Below are positions 29,348-37,336 of a stretch of 64,000 nucleotides of DNA, in pieces (position 1 is the first letter of the stretch; every line of letters begins with the position of its first letter). The notes beneath the pieces are model-generated. The model saw nothing but the letters and a program-made list of their open reading frames with translations, did not search any database and was not told the origin of the DNA. Where the stretch lies: positions 1-64,000 of the forward strand of contig CAWFXW010000037.1 of assembly GCA_963819785.1 (NCBI GenBank), given 5' to 3'. The position numbers and the translations under genes are program-made. This DNA is from Palsa-504 sp963819785. Its GTDB lineage: Bacteria > Actinomycetota > Actinomycetes > Streptosporangiales > Streptosporangiaceae.

Positions 29348-30685
29348 TCACTCGTTCCGGAACCGGTTGATCTCGGTCAGGTGCTTGTCCCGCAGCAGGT
29401 GATCCCGAACGCCGAAGCCCTCGCCCGGGGCCAGGCACATGATCGCGACCTTGCCGTGGTGCAGGTTCCGGTGCACGTCCAGGGCGGCCTGGCCGGTCTT
29501 ATCCATCGGGTAGACCGCCGAAATGGTCGGGTGGATCTTGCCCTTGGCGATCAGCCGGTTGGCGTGCCACGCCTCGCGGTAGTTGGCGAAGTGTGAGCCG
29601 ATGATCCGCTTGAGGCTCATCCACAGGTAGCGGTTGTCGTACTCGTGCATGAATCCCGAGGTCGAGGCGCACGTCACGATCGTGCCCCCCTTGCGGGCCA
29701 CGTACACGGAGGCGCCGAACGTCTCCCGGCCCGGGTGCTCGAACACGATGTCCGGGTCCTCGCCGCCGGTGAGCTCGCGGATCCTGGCCCCGAAACGCTT
29801 CCATTCCTTGGGGTCCTGGGTGACGTCGTCCTTCCAGAACCGGTAGCCCTCGGCCGCGCGGTTGATGATCAGCTCGGCGCCCATCGACCGGCACAGCTCG
29901 GCCTTGTGCTCACTGGAGACCACGCAGATCGGGATGGCCCCGCCGGCCAGCGCGTACTGGGTCGCGTACGCGCCCAGCCCGCCGCCGGCTCCCCAGATCA
30001 GCACGTTGTCGCCCTGCTTCATCGAGGCGCCGTTATCCGACACCAGCTGGCGGTACGCGGTCGAGTTGACCAGCCCGGGGGTGGCGGCCTCCTCCCAGGT
30101 CAGGTGCCTCGGCTTGGGCATCAGCTGGTTGGTCTTGACCAGGGCCAGCTCGGCCAGACCGCCGAAGTTGGTCTCATACCCCCAGATCCGCTGCTCCGGA
30201 TCGAGCATGGTGTCGTTGTGCCCGTCGGAGCTCTCCAGCTCGACCGACAGGCAGTGGGCGACTACCTCCTCGCCGGGCTTCCATACGTTCACCCCTGGGC
30301 CGGTGCGCAGCACCACGCCCGCCAGATCCGAGCCGACCACGTGATACGGCAGGTCGTGCCGGGCGGTGAGCTGGGACAGCCTGCCGTACCGGCGCAGGAA
30401 GGCGAAGGTGGACACCGGCGAGAAGATCGAACTCCACACCGTGTTGTAGTTGACCGAGCTGGCCATGACCGCCACCAGCGCCTCACCGAGCCCGAGCTCG
30501 GGGACCGGCACCTGCTCCACGTGCAGCGACTCACGGGGATCCCGGTCGCTGGTGGGGATGCCGTCGAACATGTGTTCCTCGTCCCGGTGCAAGGTGACGG
30601 CCCGGTACGACTTGGGCAGCGCGAGCGCGGCGAAGTCGGCGGGCTGGGTGCTGGGGTCAAGGATTGCGTCAAGGATCTGTTTCAT
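29348..30685 (-). CDS. ccr: Crotonyl-CoA carboxylase/reductase
   Basis: Reductive carboxylation of crotonyl-CoA to ethylmalonyl-CoA with NADPH, the signature step of the ethylmalonyl-CoA pathway. A 445-residue MDR protein: VMASSVNYNTVWSSIFSPVSTF, YHVVGSDLAGVVLRTGPGV, WGYETNFGGLAELALVK, nucleotide loop IWGAGGGLGAYATQYA, and FEHPGRETFGASVYVARKGGTIVTCAS with the CO2-pocket-like FEHPGR. The C-terminal IIGSHFANYREAWHANRLI is CCR-specific. First gene of a five-gene operon. A DosR-like box lies 70 nt upstream. Confidence 0.93.
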   Translation of the reverse strand: MKQILDAILDPSTQPADFAALALPKSYRAVTLHRDEEHMFDGIPTSDRDPRESLHVEQVPVPELGLGEALVAVMASSVNYNTVWSSIFSPVSTFAFLRRYGRLSQLTARHDLPYHVVGSDLAGVVLRTGPGVNVWKPGEEVVAHCLSVELESSDGHNDTMLDPEQRIWGYETNFGGLAELALVKTNQLMPKPRHLTWEEAATPGLVNSTAYRQLVSDNGASMKQGDNVLIWGAGGGLGAYATQYALAGGAIPICVVSSEHKAELCRSMGAELIINRAAEGYRFWKDDVTQDPKEWKRFGARIRELTGGEDPDIVFEHPGRETFGASVYVARKGGTIVTCASTSGFMHEYDNRYLWMSLKRIIGSHFANYREAWHANRLIAKGKIHPTISAVYPMDKTGQAALDVHRNLHHGKVAIMCLAPGEGFGVRDHLLRDKHLTEINRFRNE

Positions 30686-30754
30686 GACCGCCTCCTACCG
30701 CTGATTTGGTCGGACCGCCCGGGGCGTGGCTAGTGCCGATGGGCACCTGGTCAC

Positions 30755-30769
30755 GGGACCTAGGGCCCT
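30755..30769 (-). promoter_or_regulatory. DosR/DevR-like box upstream of ccr
   Basis: GGGACCTAGGGCCCT, 70 nt upstream of the ccr ATG. One of the closest matches to the shared consensus GGGACCWWNGGCCCT seen across this half of the window. Confidence 0.5.
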
Positions 30770-30933
30770 GCTCTGGCGGCGGACTAAGCGTGCACTGCGG
30801 GTGAGAACTCGCACCACGGCCGTTCGGTGTAAAAAACTTTCCATTTTCACTGAACGGACGATGATGCCATTTTTTCCGGACGGTTAGTGACGTGGTAGCG
30901 GAAAAAGACCGTAATACATCACGAAAACAAAAC

Positions 30934-30946
30934 GACCCTGAGTCCC
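30934..30946 (-). promoter_or_regulatory. DosR-like box, glgC/ccr intergenic
   Basis: The minus strand reads GGGACTCAGGGTC, 8 nt from the next box. Tandem boxes are usual in DosR promoters. Confidence 0.4.
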
Positions 30947-30954
30947 TGGTACCG

Positions 30955-30969
30955 GGGACCTTTGGCCCT
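30955..30969 (+). promoter_or_regulatory. DosR-like box upstream of glgC
   Basis: GGGACCTTTGGCCCT, 143 nt upstream of the glgC ATG, paired with the box at 30,934. Confidence 0.55.
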
Positions 30970-31111
30970 GCCGGGGTCAAGTGGGGGAAGGGAAGCTCAG
31001 GACATTCGCCGCAGCCGTCGGCCTGTCTTGGCCGCGGGCGCGATGGTGCGTCGCGCACGTTAGTCCTGCGCAGGAAGTGACAGCAGCGGCTCGCCTGAGG
31101 GAGGTTCCGGC

Positions 31112-32350
31112 ATGGCTAGACCGCGGATCTTGGGCATCGTTCTCGCGGGCGGGGCGGGCAAGCGCCTGGCGCCGTTGACGGCGGACCGGGCCAAATCCGC
31201 CGTTCCCTTCGGCGGCCTGTACCGGGTGGTGGATTTCGCTCTGTCCAACCTGGTTAACGGCGGGGTCCAGCGCATCTCGGTGCTGACCCAGTACAAGAGC
31301 CACAGCCTGAACCGCCATATCACCACCACCTGGCGGCTGAGCACGCTACTTGACAACTGGGTAACACCGGTGCCGGCCCAGCAGCGGCTCGGTCCACGAT
31401 GGCAAGTCGGCTCCGCCGATGCGATCTACCAGTCGCTGAACCTGATCTATGCCGACCGGCCGGACCTCGTGGTGGTCGTCGGGGCCGACCACGTGTACCG
31501 GATGGACCCGAGGCAGATGATCGACCAGCACCTGGCCTTGGGCTCAGGCGCCACGATCGCGACGATCCCGGTCCCGAGGAGGGACGCGACCGGCTTCGGC
31601 GTCGTGCAGACCGCTCCAGACGGCCACCGCATCAAGGCGTTCACGGAAAAACCCGCGAACCCGCCCGGCCGCCTGGGTCAGCCGGACGAGGCGCTGGTGT
31701 CCATGGGCAACTACGTGCTCGACAGCGACCTGCTGGTGGAGGTGCTGCGGAAGGATGCGGCTGACGACGGCAGCCGGCACAGCGTGGGTGGTGACATTAT
31801 CCCGATGCTGGTGCGTGCGGGCACCGCGCACGTCTACGACTTCCTGCAGAACAAGGTCCCTGGCACGAATGCGTGCGAGCACGGCTACTGGCGGGAGGTT
31901 GGAACGCTCGATTCCTACTTCGAGGCGCACATGGACCTGTGCGCGGTCGAACCGACGTTCAACCTGTACAACGACCGGTGGCCGATCCTGACCAACGTGC
32001 CCGCGCAGCCGCCGGCCAAGTTCGTGCACGACGACGGCAACCGGGTCGGACACGCGATCAACAGCGTGATCAGCAACGGCGTGATCGTCTCCGGCGGGCT
32101 GGTCCGCAATTCAGTCCTGTCGCCGGGAGTCCGGGTGGACAGTTGGGCCCGGGTGGAGCGTTCCGTCATCATGCACAATTCCCGGGTCAGGCGGCACGCC
32201 GTCGTCGAGAATGCCATCTTGGACAAGAACGTCGTCATCGCGGAGGGCGCCACGGTCGGAGTGGACAAAGAGCATGACCGAGCCCGCGGTCTGGTCGTGT
32301 CCGATGGCGGCATCACCGTGGTCGGCAAGGGACAAGTCGTGACGCCATGA
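31112..32350 (+). CDS. glgC: Glucose-1-phosphate adenylyltransferase
   Basis: Makes ADP-glucose for glycogen. It has 412 residues. The N-terminal nucleotidyltransferase contains GIVLAGGAGKRLAPLTADRAK, VVGADHVYRMD (metal-binding Asp) and IKAFTEKPANPPG; HGYWREVGTLDSYFEAHMDL follows. A left-handed beta-helix occupies the last 110 residues (ISNGVIVSGGLVRNSVLSPGV, VIMHNSRVRRHAVVENAILD). GAGGGAGGTTCC lies just before the ATG. The paired DosR-like boxes upstream suggest induction under oxygen limitation, so glycogen may be laid down then. Confidence 0.93.
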   Translation: MARPRILGIVLAGGAGKRLAPLTADRAKSAVPFGGLYRVVDFALSNLVNGGVQRISVLTQYKSHSLNRHITTTWRLSTLLDNWVTPVPAQQRLGPRWQVGSADAIYQSLNLIYADRPDLVVVVGADHVYRMDPRQMIDQHLALGSGATIATIPVPRRDATGFGVVQTAPDGHRIKAFTEKPANPPGRLGQPDEALVSMGNYVLDSDLLVEVLRKDAADDGSRHSVGGDIIPMLVRAGTAHVYDFLQNKVPGTNACEHGYWREVGTLDSYFEAHMDLCAVEPTFNLYNDRWPILTNVPAQPPAKFVHDDGNRVGHAINSVISNGVIVSGGLVRNSVLSPGVRVDSWARVERSVIMHNSRVRRHAVVENAILDKNVVIAEGATVGVDKEHDRARGLVVSDGGITVVGKGQVVTP

Positions 32351-32479
32351 CGGCCATGATCGGGTGAGGACCAGGTCCGGCTGGGGTTATGACACCAGGG
32401 TGCATTCACCGGTCGGCGAATACCGTGCATCTCGGGTGTCCAGCGCCGGCGGGTACGGTGGCCAGGGGAGGGGGACCAT

Positions 32480-34561
32480 ATGGCTCGGAGCTTGCTCGTC
32501 GCGCCTGCCGCTGAGGATGTCGGCTTGGCCAGGACCTGCATGGGGTTGCTGCGCGCCCTGGATCGCCGGGGCATAAAGGTCGCTTTCGTCAAGCCGGTGG
32601 CCCAGCCCCGGGCCGACGGCAGTCCGGATCGCTCGGCCGCGAGGGTGACCGCGATCACCGCGCTGCGTCCCCCGGAGCCGCTGAGCACCGCCGAGCTGGA
32701 ATCGCAGCTGGGCGAGGGCGGACTGGATGTCGTGATGGAGAAGATCGTCGCCGCGTGGGAGCCGACCTATGAGAGCTCGGATGTGGTGGTGGTTGAGGGG
32801 CTCAGTCCGGGGCCCCGGAGGCTGTACGCCAGTTCGCTGAACCAGGCGCTGGCCCGGGCGCTGGATGCTGATGTCTTGCTGGTCGGCAGCTGGCCCGCAG
32901 ATGCTGACGTAGACGCCCTGGCCGAGCAGTTCGCGATCGCGGCCAGCGGATACATCTCCGGCGAGCAGGCGAGAGTCGTCGGCTGCGTGGTCCACGGCCT
33001 GCCCGGAGCCGATGCCGCCGCGACCGCCGAACTGCGGGGCGCCCTGGCCAAGCACAAGCTCCGCCTCATCGCGGCAGTGCCGCATCGCCCCGAGCTGACG
33101 TGGCTGCGGGTCCGCGACCTGGTCCGCGAGCTTCGCCCGGAAATCCTGCACGAAGGCGATCTGTCCCGGCGGATCAAGGACGTGGCAGTGATGGCGCGGG
33201 GCATCCCGGGCGGCATCCACGTCCTGGACACCGGGCGGCTCGTCGTGGTCCCCGGCGACCGGCACGAGGTCATCATGGCCGCTTACCTGGCCGAGCTGAG
33301 CGGAACCCACCTGGCCGCCCTGCTGCTGAGCGCCGGGACCGCGCCCGATCCGCAGGTCAGCCAGCTCACCCGGGCCACCTCGGCGGCCGGCCTGCCCGTC
33401 CTGCTGGTCAAGTCCGACAGCTACCAGACCGCGACCCGGGTGCGTGACCTCGACCCGGGCCTGCCCGCCGACGACCTGGACCGGATCGAGGGCGTGACGG
33501 ACACCATCGCCGACGCGCTCGATCCGTCCTGGCTGGAGTCACTGACCAGCACGTCCCGGCCGCGGCGGTTCAGCCCCGCTGCGTTCCGGTACGAGCTGGT
33601 CGAGCGGGCCCGCGCCGCCGACGCGCTCGTGGTCCTGCCCGAAGGCACCGAGCCGCGCACCATGCGGGCCGCGGTCGCGTGCGCCGAACGCGGCATCGCC
33701 CGTTGCCTGCTGCTGGGCGCGCCCGACGAGGCAGCCGCGCAGGCCAGGCACCTCGGGCTGCGCCTGCCTGGCGGGGTCACCGTCGTGGACCCGCGAGCCG
33801 TCGCCGAGCGCTACGTCGCCCCGCTGGCGGAGCTGCGGCGGTCCAAGGGCTGGAGCGTGGAGATGGCCCGCGAGCACCTGGCCGACCCGATTACGGTCGG
33901 CACCATGATGCTCAGGCAGGGCGAGGTCGACGGCCTGGTCTGCGGCGCGGCGCATACCACCGCGGCCACCGTCCGTCCCGCGCTGCAGATTCTGGGCACC
34001 AGGCCCGGCTGCCAGCTGGTGTCCTCGGTCTTCTTCATGTGCCTGCCCGACGAAGTGGTCGTCTACGGGGACTGCGCCATCAACCCCCAGCCCAGCGCCG
34101 CTGACCTGGCCGACATCGCCATCCAGAGCGCTGCCTCCGCACGGGCCTTCGGCATCGAGCCAAGAGTGGCCATGATCAGCTTCAGCACCGGGATCTCCGG
34201 CACCGGCACCGACGTAGACAAGGTCGCCGATGCCACCCGGATCGTCCGCGAACGTGAACCCGGCCTGGCCGTCGACGGCCCGCTGCAGTACGACGCCGCC
34301 GCCATCGCCTCCGTCGGCCAGGCCAAACGACCCGGCAGCCCGGTCGCCGGCCAGACCACCGTGTTCATCTTCCCCGACCTGGACACCGGTAACGCGACCT
34401 ACAAGGCAGTCCAGCGCAGCGCTCACGTGGTCAGCATCGGCCCGATGCTGCAGGGCCTGGCCAAGCCGGTGAACGACCTCAGCCGCGGCGCACTGGTCGA
34501 CGACATCATCTACACGGTGGCCCTGACTGCGATCCAGGCCCGTGGGGAGCAACCGGCGTAA
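32480..34561 (+). CDS. pta: Phosphate acetyltransferase, long form
   Basis: Interconverts acetyl-CoA and acetyl-phosphate. A 693-residue three-part protein: N-terminal P-loop-like AAA_26/CobQ-type domain (residues 1-210; GIKVAFVKPVAQPRADG, VVVEGLSP), a DRTGG middle domain (about 215-325; LVVVPGDRHEVIMAAYL), and the C-terminal PTA_PTB catalytic domain (about 370-690; ALVVLPEGTEPRTMRAAVACAE, GTMMLRQGEVDGLVCGAAHTT, SSVFFMCLPDEVVVYGDCAINPQPSA, MISFSTGISGTGTDVDKV). No acetate kinase gene is in the window. GGGAGGGGG lies before the ATG. Confidence 0.92.
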   Translation: MARSLLVAPAAEDVGLARTCMGLLRALDRRGIKVAFVKPVAQPRADGSPDRSAARVTAITALRPPEPLSTAELESQLGEGGLDVVMEKIVAAWEPTYESSDVVVVEGLSPGPRRLYASSLNQALARALDADVLLVGSWPADADVDALAEQFAIAASGYISGEQARVVGCVVHGLPGADAAATAELRGALAKHKLRLIAAVPHRPELTWLRVRDLVRELRPEILHEGDLSRRIKDVAVMARGIPGGIHVLDTGRLVVVPGDRHEVIMAAYLAELSGTHLAALLLSAGTAPDPQVSQLTRATSAAGLPVLLVKSDSYQTATRVRDLDPGLPADDLDRIEGVTDTIADALDPSWLESLTSTSRPRRFSPAAFRYELVERARAADALVVLPEGTEPRTMRAAVACAERGIARCLLLGAPDEAAAQARHLGLRLPGGVTVVDPRAVAERYVAPLAELRRSKGWSVEMAREHLADPITVGTMMLRQGEVDGLVCGAAHTTAATVRPALQILGTRPGCQLVSSVFFMCLPDEVVVYGDCAINPQPSAADLADIAIQSAASARAFGIEPRVAMISFSTGISGTGTDVDKVADATRIVREREPGLAVDGPLQYDAAAIASVGQAKRPGSPVAGQTTVFIFPDLDTGNATYKAVQRSAHVVSIGPMLQGLAKPVNDLSRGALVDDIIYTVALTAIQARGEQPA

Positions 34562-34600
34562 ACGAGACGGGGTGGGGTTATACCGCCGCCCGGTCTCGTT
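34561..34600. terminator. Possible bidirectional terminator between pta and the PII gene
   Basis: AACGAGAC (34561-34568) and GTCTCGTT (34593-34600) form an 8-bp stem across the convergent gene ends. There is no T-run, as is common in high-GC genomes. Confidence 0.35.
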
Positions 34601-34910
34601 CGCCGGTCCGGACGCGCAGGACGGCGTCGACCGGTGTGATCCAGATCTTCCCGTCGCCGATCGTCTCGGTCCGGGCCTGCTTGGCGATGGCCTCGGCGAT
34701 GGCCTCGGCGTCGTCGTCGAGCACTACGATTTCCAGCCGGACCTTCGGCAGCAGCCCGGTGGCCGCGGCGGCCTGGCCGGCGAGCCGGCCGTACTGCCGC
34801 CCGAAGCCCCGGACCTCGGTCACGGTCAGCCCGGGGACCCGGCTGGCAATCAGCACCGGGACCAGTTCGTCGAGCAGGTCCGCCCTGATGATAGCGGTGA
34901 TCAATTTCAT
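34578..34910 (-). CDS. PII-family signal transduction protein, atypical T-loop
   Basis: A 110-residue GlnB/GlnK-like protein: MKLITAIIRADLLDELVPVLI, VTEVRGFGRQYGRLAG, LLPKVRLEIVVLDDDAEAIA and the C-terminal signature GDGKIWITPVDAVLRVRTGE. The T-loop between GRQ and LPK is about 14 residues instead of 16 and Ala-rich (AGQAAAATG); the Tyr-51 that is uridylylated or adenylylated in standard PII proteins is missing. It probably still binds ATP/ADP/2-oxoglutarate but is not modified in the usual way. No amt gene adjoins it. It may be co-transcribed with the DUF6893 gene behind the box at 35,191. Confidence 0.82.
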   Translation of the reverse strand: MKLITAIIRADLLDELVPVLIASRVPGLTVTEVRGFGRQYGRLAGQAAAATGLLPKVRLEIVVLDDDAEAIAEAIAKQARTETIGDGKIWITPVDAVLRVRTGERDRAAV

Positions 34911-34982
34911 GGCTGTCTCGCCTTCTGAGAGCTGGCAATTCGGCGCCCGGCGACTACGCTCTTCACCCGGGCGCCGCGCGGA

Positions 34983-35096
34983 TTACATGCTGCGAATGCG
35001 GCGGAACTTGCGGATGTCATCCTTGCCCGCGACCAGAGCCACGATTACGGCCAGAATTCCGGCAGCGCCGAGCGCCTTTCCCGCGATGTGCTTCAT
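34983..35096 (-). CDS. DUF6893-like small protein (37 aa)
   Basis: A small leftward gene: MKHIAGKALGAAGILAVIVA, then LVAGKDDIRKFRRIRSM and TAA. One hydrophobic helix is followed by a basic tail with DIRKFRRIRSM, the pattern of actinobacterial DUF6893 microproteins. AGGCTTGG precedes the ATG. It lies about 70 nt upstream of the PII gene in the same direction, and 95 nt downstream of a DosR-like box. Probably membrane-associated; function unknown. Confidence 0.6.
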   Translation of the reverse strand: MKHIAGKALGAAGILAVIVALVAGKDDIRKFRRIRSM

Positions 35097-35190
35097 TTGT
35101 CCAAGCCTTTCTCCACGCCTGGCACAGACTGCTGCGTCCGGGCTTTTGAACATGTGAGATCAGGATCGGCGCCACCGCCGCGCTCGCCTA

Positions 35191-35203
35191 GGGCCGAAGG
35201 GCC
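35191..35203 (-). promoter_or_regulatory. DosR-like box upstream of the DUF6893/PII genes
   Basis: GGGCCGAAGGGCC preceded by TA, 95 nt upstream of the DUF6893 start. Nearly identical to the box at 46,700. Confidence 0.45.
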
Positions 35204-35224
35204 GGTCCGGCCACGGACTCAGGT

Positions 35225-35364
35225 CCCGCGAACGTGCCCTACACCGACCTGAAGGAGATGGACCCGGCCAGCACCCGGCGGTGGTCGGCGTCCGACGGGG
35301 CCGCGGGATGCTGCTGTACCACCGCTATGACGGCCACTACGGCCTGGTCGCCGCGGAGCGATGA
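35225..35364 (+). other. Possible gene remnant
   Basis: VPYTDLKEMDPASTRRWSA and, in another frame, RGMLLYHRYDGHYGLVAAER with TGA look like pieces of one protein end joined through an indel near 35,290. No start and no family recognised. Confidence 0.25.
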
Positions 35365-35377
35365 TGCCCGCGGATGA

Positions 35378-36061
35378 TCACCACCGGGCATTGGTGAATG
35401 ATGCACGCAGTGCTGGCCCGGCTACCGACGCCGCCGCCTTGCCCAGCAGGTTGGTTACCTCGTCGTCGGTCACCTGGCCGAAATCGCCGTACCACTCGCC
35501 GACCGCCAAGAACTTTGCCGGGGTATGCAGGCATACCACCTCGTCGGCAGTACGCCGCAGCGCCGCGGTCCCTTCTACCGAGCCCACCGGGACCGCGAGT
35601 ACCACCCGGCTCGCGCCGCGCGCCCTGGCCACCAGGCAGGCCGCGCGGGCCGTCGATCCGGTGGCGATCCCGTCATCAACGATGATCACCGTGCGGCCCC
35701 TCAGCGGCACCGGCAGATGGTCACTGCGCAGCTGGCTCACCCGGCGTTCCAGCAGGACACGCTCGCTGGCCTCCGCCTCCGCGATCCGCGGCCCGGTCAG
35801 CCTGGCCTGCCGCACCACGTAGTCGTCGACGATCCGGACGCCGCCTTCGCCGATCGCCCCGAAGCCGTATTCCGGCTGGAACGGAACGCCGAGCTTGCGT
35901 ACCACGATCACATCCAGCGGAGCGTGGAGTTCCTCGGCCACCTCGAACGCGACCGGCACGCCGCCTCGCGGCAAGCCCAGCACGACCACATCGGCACCGC
36001 GCAGGTGCCGCAGCCGCTGCGCCAGGTGCCGTCCGGCGTCCGTGCGGTCAACGAACAGCAT
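35378..36061 (-). CDS. Phosphoribosyltransferase-family protein (Rv0571c N-domain type)
   Basis: A PRTase fold of 227 residues: FVDRTDAGRHLAQRLRHL, VVVLGLPRGGVPVAFEVAE, DVIVVRKLGVPFQPEYGFGAIGEGG, and the PRPP loop RTVIIVDDGIATGSTARAA. The start MLFVD follows GGAGGTGGCGAG; the longer in-frame ATG at 36,085 lacks a ribosome site. In M. tuberculosis a related protein, Rv0571c, belongs to the DosR regulon. The reaction is unknown. A DosR-like box lies 111 nt upstream. Confidence 0.82.
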   Translation of the reverse strand: MLFVDRTDAGRHLAQRLRHLRGADVVVLGLPRGGVPVAFEVAEELHAPLDVIVVRKLGVPFQPEYGFGAIGEGGVRIVDDYVVRQARLTGPRIAEAEASERVLLERRVSQLRSDHLPVPLRGRTVIIVDDGIATGSTARAACLVARARGASRVVLAVPVGSVEGTAALRRTADEVVCLHTPAKFLAVGEWYGDFGQVTDDEVTNLLGKAAASVAGPALRASFTNARW

Positions 36062-36171
36062 CTCGCCACCTCCAAGGGGCTCCATGGTGATGAGAGCCGG
36101 CCGCGAGTGGCAGCGCTAGGGTCGATGGTCACCAGAACCGGCCGGCCAGGAACCTCACTGTTGGGGATATC

Positions 36172-36185
36172 GGGACGAACGTCTC
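36172..36185. promoter_or_regulatory. DosR-like box between the PRTase and the WhiB unit
   Basis: GGGACGAACGTCTC, a near-palindrome, 111 nt from the PRTase start and about 36 nt from the small ORF in front of whiB. It could serve either direction. Confidence 0.4.
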
Positions 36186-36220
36186 TGGTGGCAGGCATCG
36201 GCAGTTGCGAGGCTGGTCAT

Positions 36221-36367
36221 ATGGATGGGGTAAAGATCACGAGCAGGGAGCCGGGAGATGACCAGGCTGCTACGCCAGTGCGGCGCTTCGTCGTCGTCAT
36301 CGTCGGCGAACCCGCCGACGGCGGCTCTGCCTTGACCGACGTGATGAGACGGGAGGGCCGGACGTGA
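36221..36367 (+). CDS. Possible small protein coupled to whiB
   Basis: A 48-codon frame starting MDGVKITSREPGDDQAATP, then RRFVVVIVGEPADGGSALTD and ending GRT. Its TGA overlaps the GTG of whiB (GTGA), which suggests translational coupling. Third-position GC is high, as in real genes here. Family not recognised; it could be a leader peptide. Confidence 0.35.
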   Translation: MDGVKITSREPGDDQAATPVRRFVVVIVGEPADGGSALTDVMRREGRT

Positions 36368-36618
36368 GCTGGCAAGACAGGGCCGTATGCGCGCGCATGG
36401 ATGCCAAACTGTTCTTCGGCCCGGACGGTGAGCGGTGGCAGGAGCGGGAGATCCGGGAAGCGAAGGCCAGGGCGATCTGCGCGCCGTGCCCGGTGCGCGC
36501 GCAGTGCCTCGACTACGCGCTTAGGAACTCGATCAAGCACGGGATCTGGGGCGGGCTCAACCAGGAGGAACGAGCACGGGAGCGCCGCCGTCGGGCACGC
36601 AGTCCGCACGCCGCGTAA
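36364..36618 (+). CDS. WhiB-family iron-sulfur transcription factor
   Basis: 84 residues. Four Cys ligands for a [4Fe-4S] cluster: one in DRAVCARMD near residue 9 and three in ICAPCPVRAQCLDYAL (about 39, 42, 48). The WhiB turn GIWGGLNQEERARERRRR with a basic C-terminus follows. Such proteins sense O2/NO and bind sigma factor. Starts GTG. It directly precedes the V-type ATPase operon and may regulate it; this is inference from position only. Confidence 0.9.
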   Translation: MSWQDRAVCARMDAKLFFGPDGERWQEREIREAKARAICAPCPVRAQCLDYALRNSIKHGIWGGLNQEERARERRRRARSPHAA

Positions 36619-36907
36619 CTGCAATTGACCCAGGTCCTGCCCCAATGGCGCGGCAGATGGTGAATGGGATCCATGTGCAGCGCGCGCGTCAGCCCCTGAC
36701 GTAGCCCTCCGCGGTGCCTGACGACGTTATCTGACTTCCGCGTGATCCCGGTGAACGGTTTCCAGCAGCGCCGCTTCCGCGGCGTCGGCCTTGCCCGGCA
36801 GGTTTTCTATGCGGGCCCGTCCGCGGCCGCCAGAGACCTTGGCCACATCGGGCGACGCGACCTTCGGCCCTACCTCGCCGGGCGTCCGTACCGCTTGCGG
36901 TAGGAGC
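36619..36907. other. Region upstream of the V-type ATPase operon
   Basis: No supported gene. GGACCTGGGTC on the minus strand (36,627-36,637) is a weak relative of the DosR-like box. A leftward open frame ending near 36,727 (IENLPGKADAAEAALLETVH) looks protein-like but lacks a start signal. Confidence 0.35.
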
Positions 36908-37336
36908 GTGCCCGATCTGCGCGATTTCCTGTCCCGGTTCCGCCCCGCCGGGGCCCCGGGCGCGGCACTCGCCGGGGTTCCCGCCGACCGCCGGCGCGAG
37001 CTGGAGGCCGAGGTGGGCCCGGTGCTGGCGCTGCTGGCCGGGACGCAGGCCGAATGCGAGCGGATCATCACGCAGGCCCGGCTGGACGCCGGGCAGCTGG
37101 TGGCCGAAGCCGGGACCGAGGCGGCGGCGATCGCCGCCGATGCCGCGCGGCGCGCCGCGGCGGCGCGCGAGGAAGCGGCCCGGCGGGTGATGGCCGCGGC
37201 CGGGACGAGGCCGCCGCGGCCGTGCGCGACGCCGAGCGGCAGGCCGCCGGGACCCGGGAACTCGCGGCTCAGCGCGTGCCTGCCCTGGCCGAGCCGCGCC
37301 GTCGATGCGATCAGGCGACTGGAGGCGGACGACTGA
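36908..37336 (+). CDS. V/A-type ATPase peripheral-stalk subunit (G/H-like), frameshifted
   Basis: About 142 residues: VPDLRDFLSRFRPAGAPG, then an Ala/Glu/Arg-rich coiled coil (ECERIITQARLDAGQLVAEA, REEAARRVMAAA, ERQAAGTRELAAQRV) ending AVDAIRRLEADD. This matches the stalk subunit that opens bacterial V-type operons and pairs with subunit E. Compensating indels near 37,200 and 37,295 leave the frame briefly. The GTG is very close to its AGGAG, so the start is uncertain. The stop overlaps the next ATG (TGATG). Confidence 0.65.
   Translation: MPDLRDFLSRFRPAGAPGAALAGVPADRRRELEAEVGPVLALLAGTQAECERIITQARLDAGQLVAEAGTEAAAIAADAARRAAAAREEAARRVMAAAGTRPPRPCATPSGRPPGPGNSRLSACLPWPSRAVDAIRRLEADD

Larger units (their letters stand above)
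30686..31111. other. Divergent intergenic region between ccr and glgC
   Basis: 426 nt without a gene. It is less GC-rich in the middle (about 30,830-30,930) and holds three DosR-like boxes listed separately, plus the divergent promoters, whose -10/-35 elements I could not fix. Confidence 0.6.

Noticed and set aside
32368..32378. GGACCAGGTCC palindrome 101 nt upstream of pta
   Set aside because: It lacks the 3-4 nt centre of the other boxes, so I did not count it as a DosR-like site.
36727..36900. Minus-strand frame ending ENLPGKADAAEAALLETVH
   Set aside because: Looks protein-like but has no start signal, and its upstream part is antisense to the ATPase genes.
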